Shown: in pieces, positions 54,808 to 63,083 of the stretch
Position numbering within the stretch: the first letter of the stretch is position 1
Layout of the letters: every line of letters begins with the position of its first letter
DNA from: Clostridiales bacterium
Lineage (GTDB): Bacteria; Bacillota; Clostridia; TANB77; CAG-508
Direction of reading: 5' to 3'
Assembly: GCA_015056485.1 (NCBI GenBank)
Contig: SVGD01000003.1
Span: 1-64,000, forward strand
Length of the DNA: 64,000 bases
Notes under the pieces: model-generated
The model's database searches: none
What the model saw: only the letters and a program-made list of their open reading frames with translations
Told to the model about the DNA's origin: nothing
Position numbers and translations under genes: made by a program

Positions 54808-56788
54808 TTATTCAATGTTTTTTCTTGGTCTTCCACGTCTTTTTTCAGTAGTTACTACTGTTGAATCTGTATTTCGGATATATGAATTTGCCATTGTATT
54901 TACAGTTTGTTTCCCCCAACATCTTTCAACAAACTCATCAAATGCTTCTACGTCTGATGCTTCCATGTTTTTTCTCATTTCTCTAATGTTTGTATCTGAT
55001 ATTTTATTTGTTATAACATATTCATCGTTTCTGTATTCTAATATATTTACATATTTATATAGTTCTTTGTTTGTTATTTTCGTAAAGTATCTTGTTGCAT
55101 TATCCATAAATTTTTCAAGTTTTCCTTCAAGTGTTTTTTCATTTCTATGGTCATATGTATATTCATTTTTATCTTCTACTGGAACACATTCTGTTATTCT
55201 TTCTATGTAACGTCTTCCCCTAAAATCTTTTACTAAATGTATATCAAAATTTAATACTTGAACAACTTGCTCTTCTGCAACTTTTTCGTCCTTAAATACA
55301 CCTGCTCTTAACATTGAGTTACGTAGTGCAGTTACTAAGTCTGGAAATGTTTTAGCATGGTGTGTAAATAATGTGAATTTTGATGCAACTTGGGCTGATT
55401 GTATCATCCAAGAAGCTACGGGGTCTGTTGCAACCTCTCCTATGATATTAACACTACCGTCAGTTTTCTTTTGAACGTCCAAACAAGCTTGTCCTGAAAT
55501 TGTTTCTGTTTCACGCATTGACAAAATGTTTCTTGTTGGATATATTTTTCTTAAGTGCAACTCGAAGGCAGTTTCTGTAATACGAAGGTTCATTGTTTCA
55601 TATATGTTTTCAATCATTGCCATAAGCATTGTTGTTTTTCCGGCACCCTTGTTCTCCTGTAAGAGATATAATTCTTGCACCTTTTACTAAGAATTTTAAT
55701 AAATCTATTGCATCTTCTTTTCCTGGAACTTTTATTATTTGTTCCAATGATGCTCTCTTTACGTCGAATTTTCTTACGAAAAATGCCCATGTTTCTGACA
55801 TTGATGGACGTACAACAACAACACGAGACCCATCTTTCATTTCATTTATTTTATATCCATTTGTATCTGATAATTGTCCTGGATTATTATATTTATATAT
55901 GTTTTGACATACTCTTTTCAATTCACTTTCTCTTCCAAAAGATAGAAATGCTAATCTTATTGATTTACCTTGGAACATTATCCAAATACTATCACATGCT
56001 CTTGGCACTTTATATTCTGTAATTTGGTCTAGGTATTCACTATCTGTTTGTGCAACTTGACTTAAGAAACTTTCTGGAAGTCCAGATACACCACCAGATA
56101 CACCATCTATGTTCATATCTCTAATTTCATCAATAGAACTAAACCCTTTATAGTATTGATATATTCTTTGAACTAATATATTTAATTTGTCTGTGAATGT
56201 AAGTTCTATTTGCTCTTGTTCATAGATTTGGCTTATTTCATCATCTGTAATTACATAAGAAGGTTTTGTTTCTCCTTGCACATATTTAAGTCTTGCTAAA
56301 TCATATTTTTTAATAATTTCTGTTAGTGCTTCATATCCAAAGTCCTTTTTATATGTATATAATAAAATATCAAATTTATCTTGTGATGTTAAAAGTGATG
56401 GTATATCAAAAGGAATTGCTTTTGATATATTTGATTCATTTATTCCATATTCCTTATATAATAAGTCATAAATTAATTCTTTAACATACTTTTTGTCATT
56501 AACATCTCCATATGTACATCCTTTTAAAGCTTTTTTTAATTCATATTTTTTAGCCTTTCTTCTTTTTAATTCTTCTTCTGAAAGACCTATATCGTATAAG
56601 TTTATTTTTGTAATTTCATCTAATCTCTTTTTTACGAAATTAATTGCAGATTCTACAGTATATGTTTTATCTTCCATTTCAAAACTTTCTTCTTCTTCTG
56701 CATTTTTATTTTTTACAATAATGTATCTTATAATTATTCCAATTACAACAAACATAACTAATGTTAATATAATATTTAATATATTCAT
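54808..56788 (-). CDS. tadA: TadA/CpaF-type secretion ATPase, needs a +1 shift at CGG
   Basis: From ATG 56788: N-terminal membrane helix (NIILTLVMFVVIGIIIRYII), a ~170-residue helical domain, then the RecA-like N-lobe up to ISLTGEQGC (codon 382). Codon 383 is CGG. In the zero frame a stop follows after 9 more codons. Skipping the C gives TGC (C) GGA AAA ACA ACA, i.e. GEQGCGKTTMLMAMIE, a complete Walker A, and adds 277 residues with DGSVNIIGEVATDPVASWMI (Walker B region), LFTHHAKTFPDLVTALRNSM (His box) and LVKDFRGRRYIERITE. Restored length is 659 residues, longer than usual because of the N-terminal extension. It would power pilin export and assembly. Confidence 0.88.
55640..55642 (-). other. 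Putative +1 frameshift codon CGG in tadA
   Basis: Minus-strand context CAA GGG TGC CGG AAA AAC. Skipping C gives GGG TGC GGA AAA ACA = GCGKT, the Walker A loop. Confidence 0.75.
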
Positions 56789-56810
56789 CTTATGTCAATT
56801 CGCTCCTCTC

Positions 56811-57644
56811 CTAATAGGCTTTCATTTGCACTTGTCTTAAGTATTGTAATATCTCTGCTGAAGTTTCTTCAACTGCTTTTACAAACAAACTGTTTCTTTC
56901 AGTTGCATTAGCTTTTCTATATTTAATAAAATAATCTACTATTTTACCTTCGCTACATGCTTCGAAAAACAATGTATTATATGGTATAGCACAAACATTA
57001 CTTTCTCCTATATATCTTGCTATATTTTTACTTGTATATTTTGAAGATTTATCATACCTTCCAAGTAATAAAATTAAATTTTTATTTTTTAGATTATTTC
57101 CTTCTTTTTTTAATTTCATATAATCTTTTATCTGTTTTATTTTTTGAGATGTAGTTACTATAATAATATTTGAAATTTCTAATATCGATTTTGTTACAGT
57201 TTCATTTATGTCTCCATTTATATCTACAAACACCAAATCATAATATCTATTTGCAATTTTAGCTATTTCACTAAACAATTTTCTTTGTTTTTCAAAATCC
57301 TCTTTTATAACATTTTTATCTGTTAAAACTTCTAATCTATTTTTGAAAACTGTTTTTGTATAATTTGCAATTATTTCTGGTGATGCTTTATTACTAGCAA
57401 TAGCTTTAGCTATACCTGTTACACCTTCACTAATGTCAACCATTTTATTAGATTTATCGAATGTTACTTTCGTATTTTTCTCTTCTTCCCAAAAGCAGTC
57501 TTCTAAAGTTGTGTCATTATAATTTGCATTAAATAACAAGGTTTTATAATTGTTTTCTATTGATAAAGCTGTACCTATAGCTGCCATAGATGTTGTTTTT
57601 CCTGTTTCTGTTTTACCATCACTCCAAAAAGTTATTATTGGCAT
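56811..57644 (-). CDS. MinD/ParA-like ATPase of the Tad locus (TadZ/CpaE-like)
   Basis: 277 residues. The N-terminus carries a deviant Walker A, WSDGKTETGKTTSMAAIGTA, then a SIMIBI-type core with YDLVFVDINGDINETVTKS (Walker B-like) and IIIVTTSQKIKQIKDYMKL. TadZ/CpaE proteins place the pilus machine at a cell site. It lies between the other CpaE-like gene and tadA, with AGAGG upstream of its ATG. Confidence 0.78.
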   Translation of the reverse strand: MPIITFWSDGKTETGKTTSMAAIGTALSIENNYKTLLFNANYNDTTLEDCFWEEEKNTKVTFDKSNKMVDISEGVTGIAKAIASNKASPEIIANYTKTVFKNRLEVLTDKNVIKEDFEKQRKLFSEIAKIANRYYDLVFVDINGDINETVTKSILEISNIIIVTTSQKIKQIKDYMKLKKEGNNLKNKNLILLLGRYDKSSKYTSKNIARYIGESNVCAIPYNTLFFEACSEGKIVDYFIKYRKANATERNSLFVKAVEETSAEILQYLRQVQMKAY

Positions 57645-57662
57645 TTATTACAACCTCTTTCC

Positions 57663-58340
57663 TTATAAATTCTTTAGTACTCTTTTAAATTCATTACCTT
57701 TTACTTCTGGAAATATTTGTTGTGCTATAACAAGTACCCCTTCTTTATATTGTAATGATAAGTTTTTAAATCTAATTTTAGCTGCCCTTTGATTTTCTAT
57801 TATTGCTGAACAATCTCCTTGTTCATATGGAAAATAGATAATCTCTTTATTCCATTGCACACTATAATAAAATGATAAGAAATTTAAATAGTCATCATCC
57901 TCTTGTAAAATTTCTTGTGCATATAAAACTTTCGTCATTTTTACTTTTTTTTCTAATTTTCCGATTATTTCTAAGCCTCGTTTTAATGAGTAATTATCAA
58001 AGGCAGTTACAAAGAAATTTCTATCGTTATTCTCTATATCAATTTTTCCAAAACTCTTTTCAGAATCTATATCTATTAAGGCTACATCGTATTCAAGTTC
58101 GTCTACTCCTAAATATCCTTTTATTTTATCCATGCTATCAAATCCAACTGCAACGTCTATTCTATCAAACTCAGTTATGTAATATACGCTTGGTGTAATT
58201 GTAGGTACTATATATCTTGCTCTTTGATTTATTGTGGTATCAATTACTAAAACTTTTTTGCCTACTTCACTTAACATTTTAGCAACATATATAATTAAGT
58301 CAGTTTTATCAAATCCTCCTATAAATCCTACTTTTTTCAC
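57663..58340 (-). CDS. Second CpaE-like protein with degenerate P-loop
   Basis: 225 residues: MKKVGFIGGFDKTDLIIYVA looks like a MinD/ParA start, but the P-loop lacks the GKT signature (GGFDKTD), then KVLVIDTTINQRARYIVPTI and YDVALIDIDSEKSF. It probably no longer hydrolyses ATP and may pair with its neighbour. The start is GTG at 58340 with GGAGG upstream. Confidence 0.72.
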   Translation of the reverse strand: MKKVGFIGGFDKTDLIIYVAKMLSEVGKKVLVIDTTINQRARYIVPTITPSVYYITEFDRIDVAVGFDSMDKIKGYLGVDELEYDVALIDIDSEKSFGKIDIENNDRNFFVTAFDNYSLKRGLEIIGKLEKKVKMTKVLYAQEILQEDDDYLNFLSFYYSVQWNKEIIYFPYEQGDCSAIIENQRAAKIRFKNLSLQYKEGVLVIAQQIFPEVKGNEFKRVLKNL

Positions 58341-58370
58341 CTTTCGTGCCTCCTCATTAGTACTTTATAA

Positions 58371-59465
58371 TTAATATGCCATAGTATCTGTTGGTACAGC
58401 AATTGATTGTAAATAATTTTCTCTTGCTTCTTTTGCTTTTTCTATTTGTTCTTGGAATCCTGTTTCAATGTTTTGTAATTTTTCAACTGCATATAATCCT
58501 GTTGATGCATCAATGTATGTTCTTACATTGTCAGAAAATCTTGCTTCTAATACTGCACGTGCATTTTCAACTATATTAGAATCATAACCTATTAATGCTC
58601 TTACTTCTGGAGTTGGAGTATATGTAACTCCTGCTTTTTCTTGATTTCCAGCTTCAACATATTGAATTGCATAGAAATTAGAAGCTGTCATTGTATATGC
58701 TTCTACCATAGCACTATTCATCATTAAAATTTCTTCTTCTGATAAATATAATCCAATTGTTGTATCTTGAATACTTATAACTTTAGCTTTTGATACAACT
58801 ATAAAGTCTTGTCCGTTTGGTAATGTTAATCTTATATCTATATAGTCATCTATATTTATATTTGTTGGTAATGTAATCATATTATATTCAACTATTCTCA
58901 CATCATCTGTAAGAAATTCATCACTTTTACTTAATGCATCTAATGTTAATACTGTATTTGCATACATATCTATTTTTGCAACAGTTGGAACTTCTGATAA
59001 TTTTATGTATTCTTTATCATTGTTACTTTTTTTAGTTTTATAATAACCATGTTCATCTTTCTTAATTAAAACTTTTGTTCCTTCTTCATCTATTGTTTTA
59101 TATATGCTTTTTTCTGATTGCATCATATAAAAAGAGTTTCCATCTCCTTTAAACAATGTATTTCCTTCTTCATCTTGCATTTTTATTGCATTAATTTGAG
59201 CTTCATCTACATAGTTTGATGGTACAGTGTTTGCATATACTTTTATTTGAGTAAACATTCCAGATGTAATTTCATCTCCAGATTTTACATCTTGATTCAA
59301 AACATATGCCAATACTTCTGCTCCTCTAACTTCTTCCTCTTTTTTATTTTTTGATGTTATTAAAAAATAACATAATACACCAATAATCATACATACTATA
59401 AGAGTAAGTATCATTCCCAAAAGAAATGAATTTCTTGATTTTCTTTGCATTGGATTTGTTGCCAT
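58371..59465 (-). CDS. cpaB: CpaB/RcpC-like SAF-domain protein
   Basis: 364 residues. One N-terminal membrane helix (FLLGMILTLIVCMIIGVLCY), then a SAF domain (VLAYVLNQDVKSGDEITSGM) and an outer beta domain with ITLPTNINIDDYIDIRLTLP then VVSKAKVISIQDTTIGLYLS. In Gram-negative Tad systems CpaB works with the secretin; here no secretin is present, as expected with one membrane, so it may line the wall channel. It is the first gene of the operon, just after the promoter. Confidence 0.82.
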   Translation of the reverse strand: MATNPMQRKSRNSFLLGMILTLIVCMIIGVLCYFLITSKNKKEEEVRGAEVLAYVLNQDVKSGDEITSGMFTQIKVYANTVPSNYVDEAQINAIKMQDEEGNTLFKGDGNSFYMMQSEKSIYKTIDEEGTKVLIKKDEHGYYKTKKSNNDKEYIKLSEVPTVAKIDMYANTVLTLDALSKSDEFLTDDVRIVEYNMITLPTNINIDDYIDIRLTLPNGQDFIVVSKAKVISIQDTTIGLYLSEEEILMMNSAMVEAYTMTASNFYAIQYVEAGNQEKAGVTYTPTPEVRALIGYDSNIVENARAVLEARFSDNVRTYIDASTGLYAVEKLQNIETGFQEQIEKAKEARENYLQSIAVPTDTMAY

Positions 59466-59501
59466 GTTAATTCCCCCTATTTATCTTATTTATCATATTT
59501 C

Positions 59502-59530
59502 ATTTTATAACAAATTTTATCTAAAAACAA
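59502..59530 (-). promoter_or_regulatory. Likely promoter of the Tad-like operon
   Basis: Minus strand TTGTTT, 17 bases, TAAAAT, about 40 bases before cpaB. Just upstream is a tandem word TTACAAAAATA TTACAAAAATA (59558-59580 region) that could bind a regulator. Confidence 0.5.
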
Positions 59531-59584
59531 CATTTTAGGCTTCTTGTAATGTAAAAAACATATTTTTGTAATATTTTTGTAACA

Positions 59585-60457
59585 TTAAATATTGTGTTTA
59601 TTAATCGCATCTGCAACCCCGTTTGAATTGTTATCTGGTGCAATATAATTCGCGATTTCTTTTATTCTTGGATAGCTATTCCCCATAGCTACTCCCATTT
59701 CAGCATTTTTGAGCATTTCCTCATCATTTATATTATCTCCAATCGCCAAAACCTCTTGTTTTTTTATTTTTAATTTTTTTATTAAAAATTTTAATGCAGA
59801 CCATTTATCCACTTCGTCATCCATTATTTCCGTATAGTAATATGCAATCTCTTTATTTCCATTTTCAGACTTTATAGTCTTTACCGTTCTTTGCTTCATA
59901 TCTAAAAAACTTATTTGCTTCATTTTTTTTAAAATTCCAACAATTCTTTCAAAAGCTATTTTATTCTGTTCACAAATGGCTACCTTTAAGAAATCGTCGC
60001 CTTCATACTCTTTTACAAATTTTAAAATATCATTTTTTATTTCAATATTTACTCGCCTTTCAGGAGCAACATTTTTGTTTTCACTATCATAATACAATAT
60101 GTTATAATCTATTGTTTCCGTAACAATTTTATCATTTAAATATATATTATAAAATATATCATTTTCTTGACATATTTTTATTAATTCTAAAACCTTTTTC
60201 TTTGACAAGTACTTACCATATATAACTTTATTTTCTTTTATATCAAAAACCATAGCACCATTTCCTGCTATTAAATAATTATTTGAACCAATTTCTTTTG
60301 CTATCGGCTTAATTGATTGTGGTGTTCTGCCTGAAGTTAAAACAACTTCAGTACCTTTTTCCCTAGCATTTTTTATAGCTAACTTATTTTCTTCTGAAAT
60401 TTCTCCTTTAGAATCTACTAATGTTCCATCAATATCTATTGCGATTAATTTATACAT
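59585..60457 (-). CDS. Cof-type HAD-superfamily phosphatase
   Basis: 290 residues. HAD motif I IAIDIDGTLVDSKGEIS, motif II VVLTSGRTPQSIKPIA, a type IIB cap domain (~85-195), and motif IV EVLAIGDNINDEEMLKNAEM then GVAMGNSYPRIKEIANYIA. It removes phosphate from sugar phosphates or similar metabolites; the substrate is not predictable. It lies just upstream of the Tad operon promoter, on the same strand. Confidence 0.9.
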   Translation of the reverse strand: MYKLIAIDIDGTLVDSKGEISEENKLAIKNAREKGTEVVLTSGRTPQSIKPIAKEIGSNNYLIAGNGAMVFDIKENKVIYGKYLSKKKVLELIKICQENDIFYNIYLNDKIVTETIDYNILYYDSENKNVAPERRVNIEIKNDILKFVKEYEGDDFLKVAICEQNKIAFERIVGILKKMKQISFLDMKQRTVKTIKSENGNKEIAYYYTEIMDDEVDKWSALKFLIKKLKIKKQEVLAIGDNINDEEMLKNAEMGVAMGNSYPRIKEIANYIAPDNNSNGVADAINKHNI

Positions 60458-60660
60458 TTTTCTTTTGTCCTCCTTTATTAATTATAAAGTATTCTATTAT
60501 TTTTTGACAATCTTTTTAAAAAATTATTTGAAAAAATTACTAGTTTATTTTTTTTAATATTGTTAATCATAACTATTGAAAGCAAAAAAGCTTTTAACAT
60601 AACAGAATTTTATAAATTTTCTGTTATATAAGAAATTACTTTCCTAGGAGGTGAAAAAGA

Positions 60661-60867
60661 ATGGCAACATCAAATTCTAATAGAAAATTAGTTCCTGAAG
60701 CTAAAGAATCTTTAGATAAATTCAAATATGAAGTAGCTAGTGAAGTTGGAGTTAATTTAAAAAAAGGTTACAATGGAGATATTTCTTCTAGAGACGCTGG
60801 TAGAATAGGTGGTAACATGGTTAGAAAAATGATCCAACAAGTTGAAAACGGAATGGCTGGTAAATAA
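60661..60867 (+). CDS. Small acid-soluble spore protein, alpha/beta type
   Basis: 68 residues. Saturates spore DNA and protects it; degraded by the GPR protease on germination. It has the GPR site region KFKYEVASEVGVNLKKGYNG and the DNA-binding ISSRDAGRIGGNMVRKMIQQ. Strong ribosome site CTAGGAGG. It is expected to be driven by sigma-G in the forespore; I could not place a clear sigma-G promoter. Ends in a bidirectional terminator. Confidence 0.96.
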   Translation: MATSNSNRKLVPEAKESLDKFKYEVASEVGVNLKKGYNGDISSRDAGRIGGNMVRKMIQQVENGMAGK

Positions 60868-60927
60868 GTTTTATACTAGTTAGTTTTTAGTAAAGCAGGA
60901 ATATAATTTTTGTTTTTATGAATACAT

Positions 60928-60959
60928 AAAGGCAGGAATTGTGTTCCTGCCTTCTTTTA
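60928..60959. terminator. Bidirectional terminator between SASP and the membrane protein
   Basis: Stem AAGGCAGGAA/TTCCTGCCTT with T-rich flank on the plus strand. Confidence 0.85.
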
Positions 60960-60960
60960 T

Positions 60961-61749
60961 CTATTTTTTCGGTATAAAATGTGTTACAAATTTATATTTT
61001 TCTCGATTTTTTATATATAAAAATCCTATGCAACTAAAAAATAATGCGCCCACAAAATTAACTAATAAGTCCTTCATAGTATCTATAAGTCCTATATCTA
61101 AATATCCACCTTCTATGACAGCGAGTTCATTGCCTTGTGAATCATACAATATTGTATGGTCTATATTTTTTATAAATATTGCATCATTTTCTTTTTCTGG
61201 ATTTAATTCAACTGTACTTATCGCAGTTATTTTTCTATCTTTTTGCATGTCATATTTTAAATATGAATCTACTCCATATTCAAAAAACTCCCACAGTATA
61301 CCTATAGTCATTGAAAAACAAAAAGCTACTATTGCTAAAAAAAACGGAGATAAGTTTATTCTTTTACTATTTTTGTTTAGCAAATCTATTAGTGAAAAAC
61401 CTATACCTGCAGCCAAAAAACCATTTATTGTGTGTAATATTGTATCCCAATGTGGAATATTTCCATAAAAATTATTAATTTCTCCTAAAATTCCTGCAGA
61501 AAATATGAATAAATATATTATACTTTCTAAAACTGTCGGTAATTTTATTTTCAGTTTCTCTTCCACTATAGTTGGTATCAAAAACAAAACTAAAGATAAT
61601 AAGCACAAAAAAGCATTATTCCAATCACCTCTTAGTATTTGTAGTACCATACATATAATTACTAAAATCCTAAGAACAAAATAAACTATTAAAGATTTCT
61701 TTTTTGTACTTCTGTAATTTTCCTTTATTTTATTAAAATATTTTTTCAT
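60961..61749 (-). CDS. Integral membrane protein of unknown function
   Basis: 262 residues, six or seven membrane helices, with an outer loop of ~60 residues near the C-terminal third (ELNPEKENDAIFIKNIDHTI). Conserved-looking IPHWDTILHTINGFLAAGIG and TIGILWEFFEYGVDSYLKYD resemble DUF2238-type membrane proteins of Bacillota. No function is known to me. ATG near 61749. It converges with the SASP gene. Confidence 0.75.
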   Translation of the reverse strand: MKKYFNKIKENYRSTKKKSLIVYFVLRILVIICMVLQILRGDWNNAFLCLLSLVLFLIPTIVEEKLKIKLPTVLESIIYLFIFSAGILGEINNFYGNIPHWDTILHTINGFLAAGIGFSLIDLLNKNSKRINLSPFFLAIVAFCFSMTIGILWEFFEYGVDSYLKYDMQKDRKITAISTVELNPEKENDAIFIKNIDHTILYDSQGNELAVIEGGYLDIGLIDTMKDLLVNFVGALFFSCIGFLYIKNREKYKFVTHFIPKK

Positions 61750-61842
61750 AACACTACCTCTTTATACTGATTATAACCATATAGTATTCAAATTATTTTG
61801 TCAATATTATATTTTGTATTATAGAAATTTCAATTTGTATAA

Positions 61843-61938
61843 GAAGTGTGATGTGAGAAGTGCGAAGTGCGAAAACCAAGTAAATCCTACGAAGCCTCCG
61901 CCATAAAATCACACATCTCACTTCACATTTCACACCTC
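61843..61938. repeat. Imperfect inverted repeat in a gene-free gap
   Basis: The stretch 61750-62055 has no gene. AGAAGTGTGATGTGAGAAGTG faces CACACATCTCACTTCACAT about 50 bases later. The centre contains CTACGAAGCCT, whose complement-like word TTCGTAGCC also occurs inside the repeat at 2046-2140, hinting at a third dispersed family. Confidence 0.45.
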
Positions 61939-62055
61939 TAAATTATAAAAATAAATATTTTCAAAAAAAATGTTGTCATATTATGTTTTTTATGATAGTA
62001 TAATCTTAGAATTTGTATTCTAAAGTTATAATTCAAAAGAAAGGGGTCTTCTATT

Positions 62056-62322
62056 ATGGATAAAAAAGTAACAAGTATCGTAGCTTATTTATCTTGGATT
62101 GGATGGTTAATAGCTTTCTTAGCAGGAGATAAAGAAGGAGCTAAATTCCACTTAAATTCAGCATTAGTTATACTTTTATTAGGTTTACTTAGTATAATTC
62201 CTGTATTAGGATGGATTGTTTCAATCTATGCTGCTGTTATGTGGATTATGGGATTAGTAAACGCTATTAAACAAGAAGAAAAACCATTACCATTAATAGG
62301 TAAAATAACTATTTTAAAATAA
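62056..62322 (+). CDS. Small DUF4870-like membrane protein
   Basis: 88 residues with helices at ~5-22 and ~32-70 (VILLLGLLSIIPVLGWIVSI). VTSIVAYLSWIGWLIAFLAG and AKFHLNSALVILL match the DUF4870-like group of small membrane proteins. Function unknown. ATG with AAGGGG upstream and its own terminator. Confidence 0.78.
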   Translation: MDKKVTSIVAYLSWIGWLIAFLAGDKEGAKFHLNSALVILLLGLLSIIPVLGWIVSIYAAVMWIMGLVNAIKQEEKPLPLIGKITILK

Positions 62323-62325
62323 TTT

Positions 62326-62366
62326 AACAAATAAAAATTCCTTAGCTTAGCTAAGGAATTTTTATT
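62326..62366. terminator. Bidirectional terminator
   Basis: Perfect palindrome AATTCCTTAGC/GCTAAGGAATT flanked by A and T runs; it serves both the 62056 gene and hpf. Confidence 0.88.
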
Positions 62367-62371
62367 TGTTA

Positions 62372-62902
62372 TTATACTTCTGGTTCTACTAATCCAAAAT
62401 TTTTGCTATCTTTTAACTTAAATAAAACATTTACTTTGTTTGTATCTGAATTTATAAAAGTTATAAATCTATCTGCTGGTTTTTCTTGAAGTTTTAACAT
62501 TGCATCTTCTGGTGTGATAGGTTTTAAATCATAATAAAGTGTTTTTATTATTTCATTTTCTGTTGGATTTGATTGCATTTCTTCTACTGGTAAATTTTTA
62601 ATTGAATCTTCTCTTAAGTTTCTATCTTTTTTTGTTTTCCATTTTCTAATTTGTCCTTCTAATATGTCCATGTCTTTATCTATTGAAGCATACATATCTT
62701 TGTGAGATGTTACTGCTCTATATGTATCCTCACTTGTTTTTACATTTATTTCAGCAATTTGTTCTTCTCTTTCTGTTCTTATCATAACTGAAACATCAAA
62801 ATCTTCACCAAAATATTTTTCAAATCTTTCTACTTTTTTACCAACATAGTCTTTTATAGCATCTGTAGCTTTTAAATCTTTTCCTGATATTGTTATATTC
62901 AT
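62372..62902 (-). CDS. hpf: Long-form ribosome hibernation promoting factor
   Basis: 176 residues. The N-terminal S30AE domain (MNITISGKDLKATDAIKDYV, then FDVSVMIRTEREEQIAEINV) binds the 30S subunit; after a charged linker, the C-terminal dimerisation domain (KTLYYDLKPITPEDAMLKLQ, then RFITFINSDTNKVNVLF) joins two ribosomes to form 100S dimers in stationary phase. ATG at 62902 with AAAGGAGAG upstream; an earlier in-frame start six codons up overlaps this site and is rejected. Confidence 0.94.
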   Translation of the reverse strand: MNITISGKDLKATDAIKDYVGKKVERFEKYFGEDFDVSVMIRTEREEQIAEINVKTSEDTYRAVTSHKDMYASIDKDMDILEGQIRKWKTKKDRNLREDSIKNLPVEEMQSNPTENEIIKTLYYDLKPITPEDAMLKLQEKPADRFITFINSDTNKVNVLFKLKDSKNFGLVEPEV

Positions 62903-63006
62903 TTTAATCTCTCCTTTCAACGTGTTCTTTCTTGTATTATATATGATTATATTTGATTTGGCAAATACTTTTTTGTTTATAATTAATATAATTTGTTATT
63001 ACATAT

Positions 63007-63057
63007 TGTAGGGGTCGGTCTTGACCGACCCTGGGCAGGTCAAGACCTGCCCCTACA
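63007..63057. repeat. Composite REP-1 element (two hairpins)
   Basis: TGTAGGGGTCGGTCTTGACC then GACCCTGGGCAGGTC and AAGACCTGCCCCTACA: two stems back to back with the family edge at both outer ends. It is the only complete double unit in the window. Confidence 0.8.
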
Positions 63058-63083
63058 ACGCATACAATTAGTCCCTACAATCA

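Noticed and set aside
11008-55642. CGG reassigned to a different amino acid
   Set aside because: Reading CGG as any amino acid keeps the zero frame, which stops soon after in all five core genes. Only skipping one base restores them.
11008-55642. Breaks caused by base-calling errors at one modified motif
   Set aside because: The bases before the extra C differ at every site (CCG, CTA, CTT, TGC, AAT), so no common motif is visible. Not excluded: raw reads would decide, and I list this as the main refutation.
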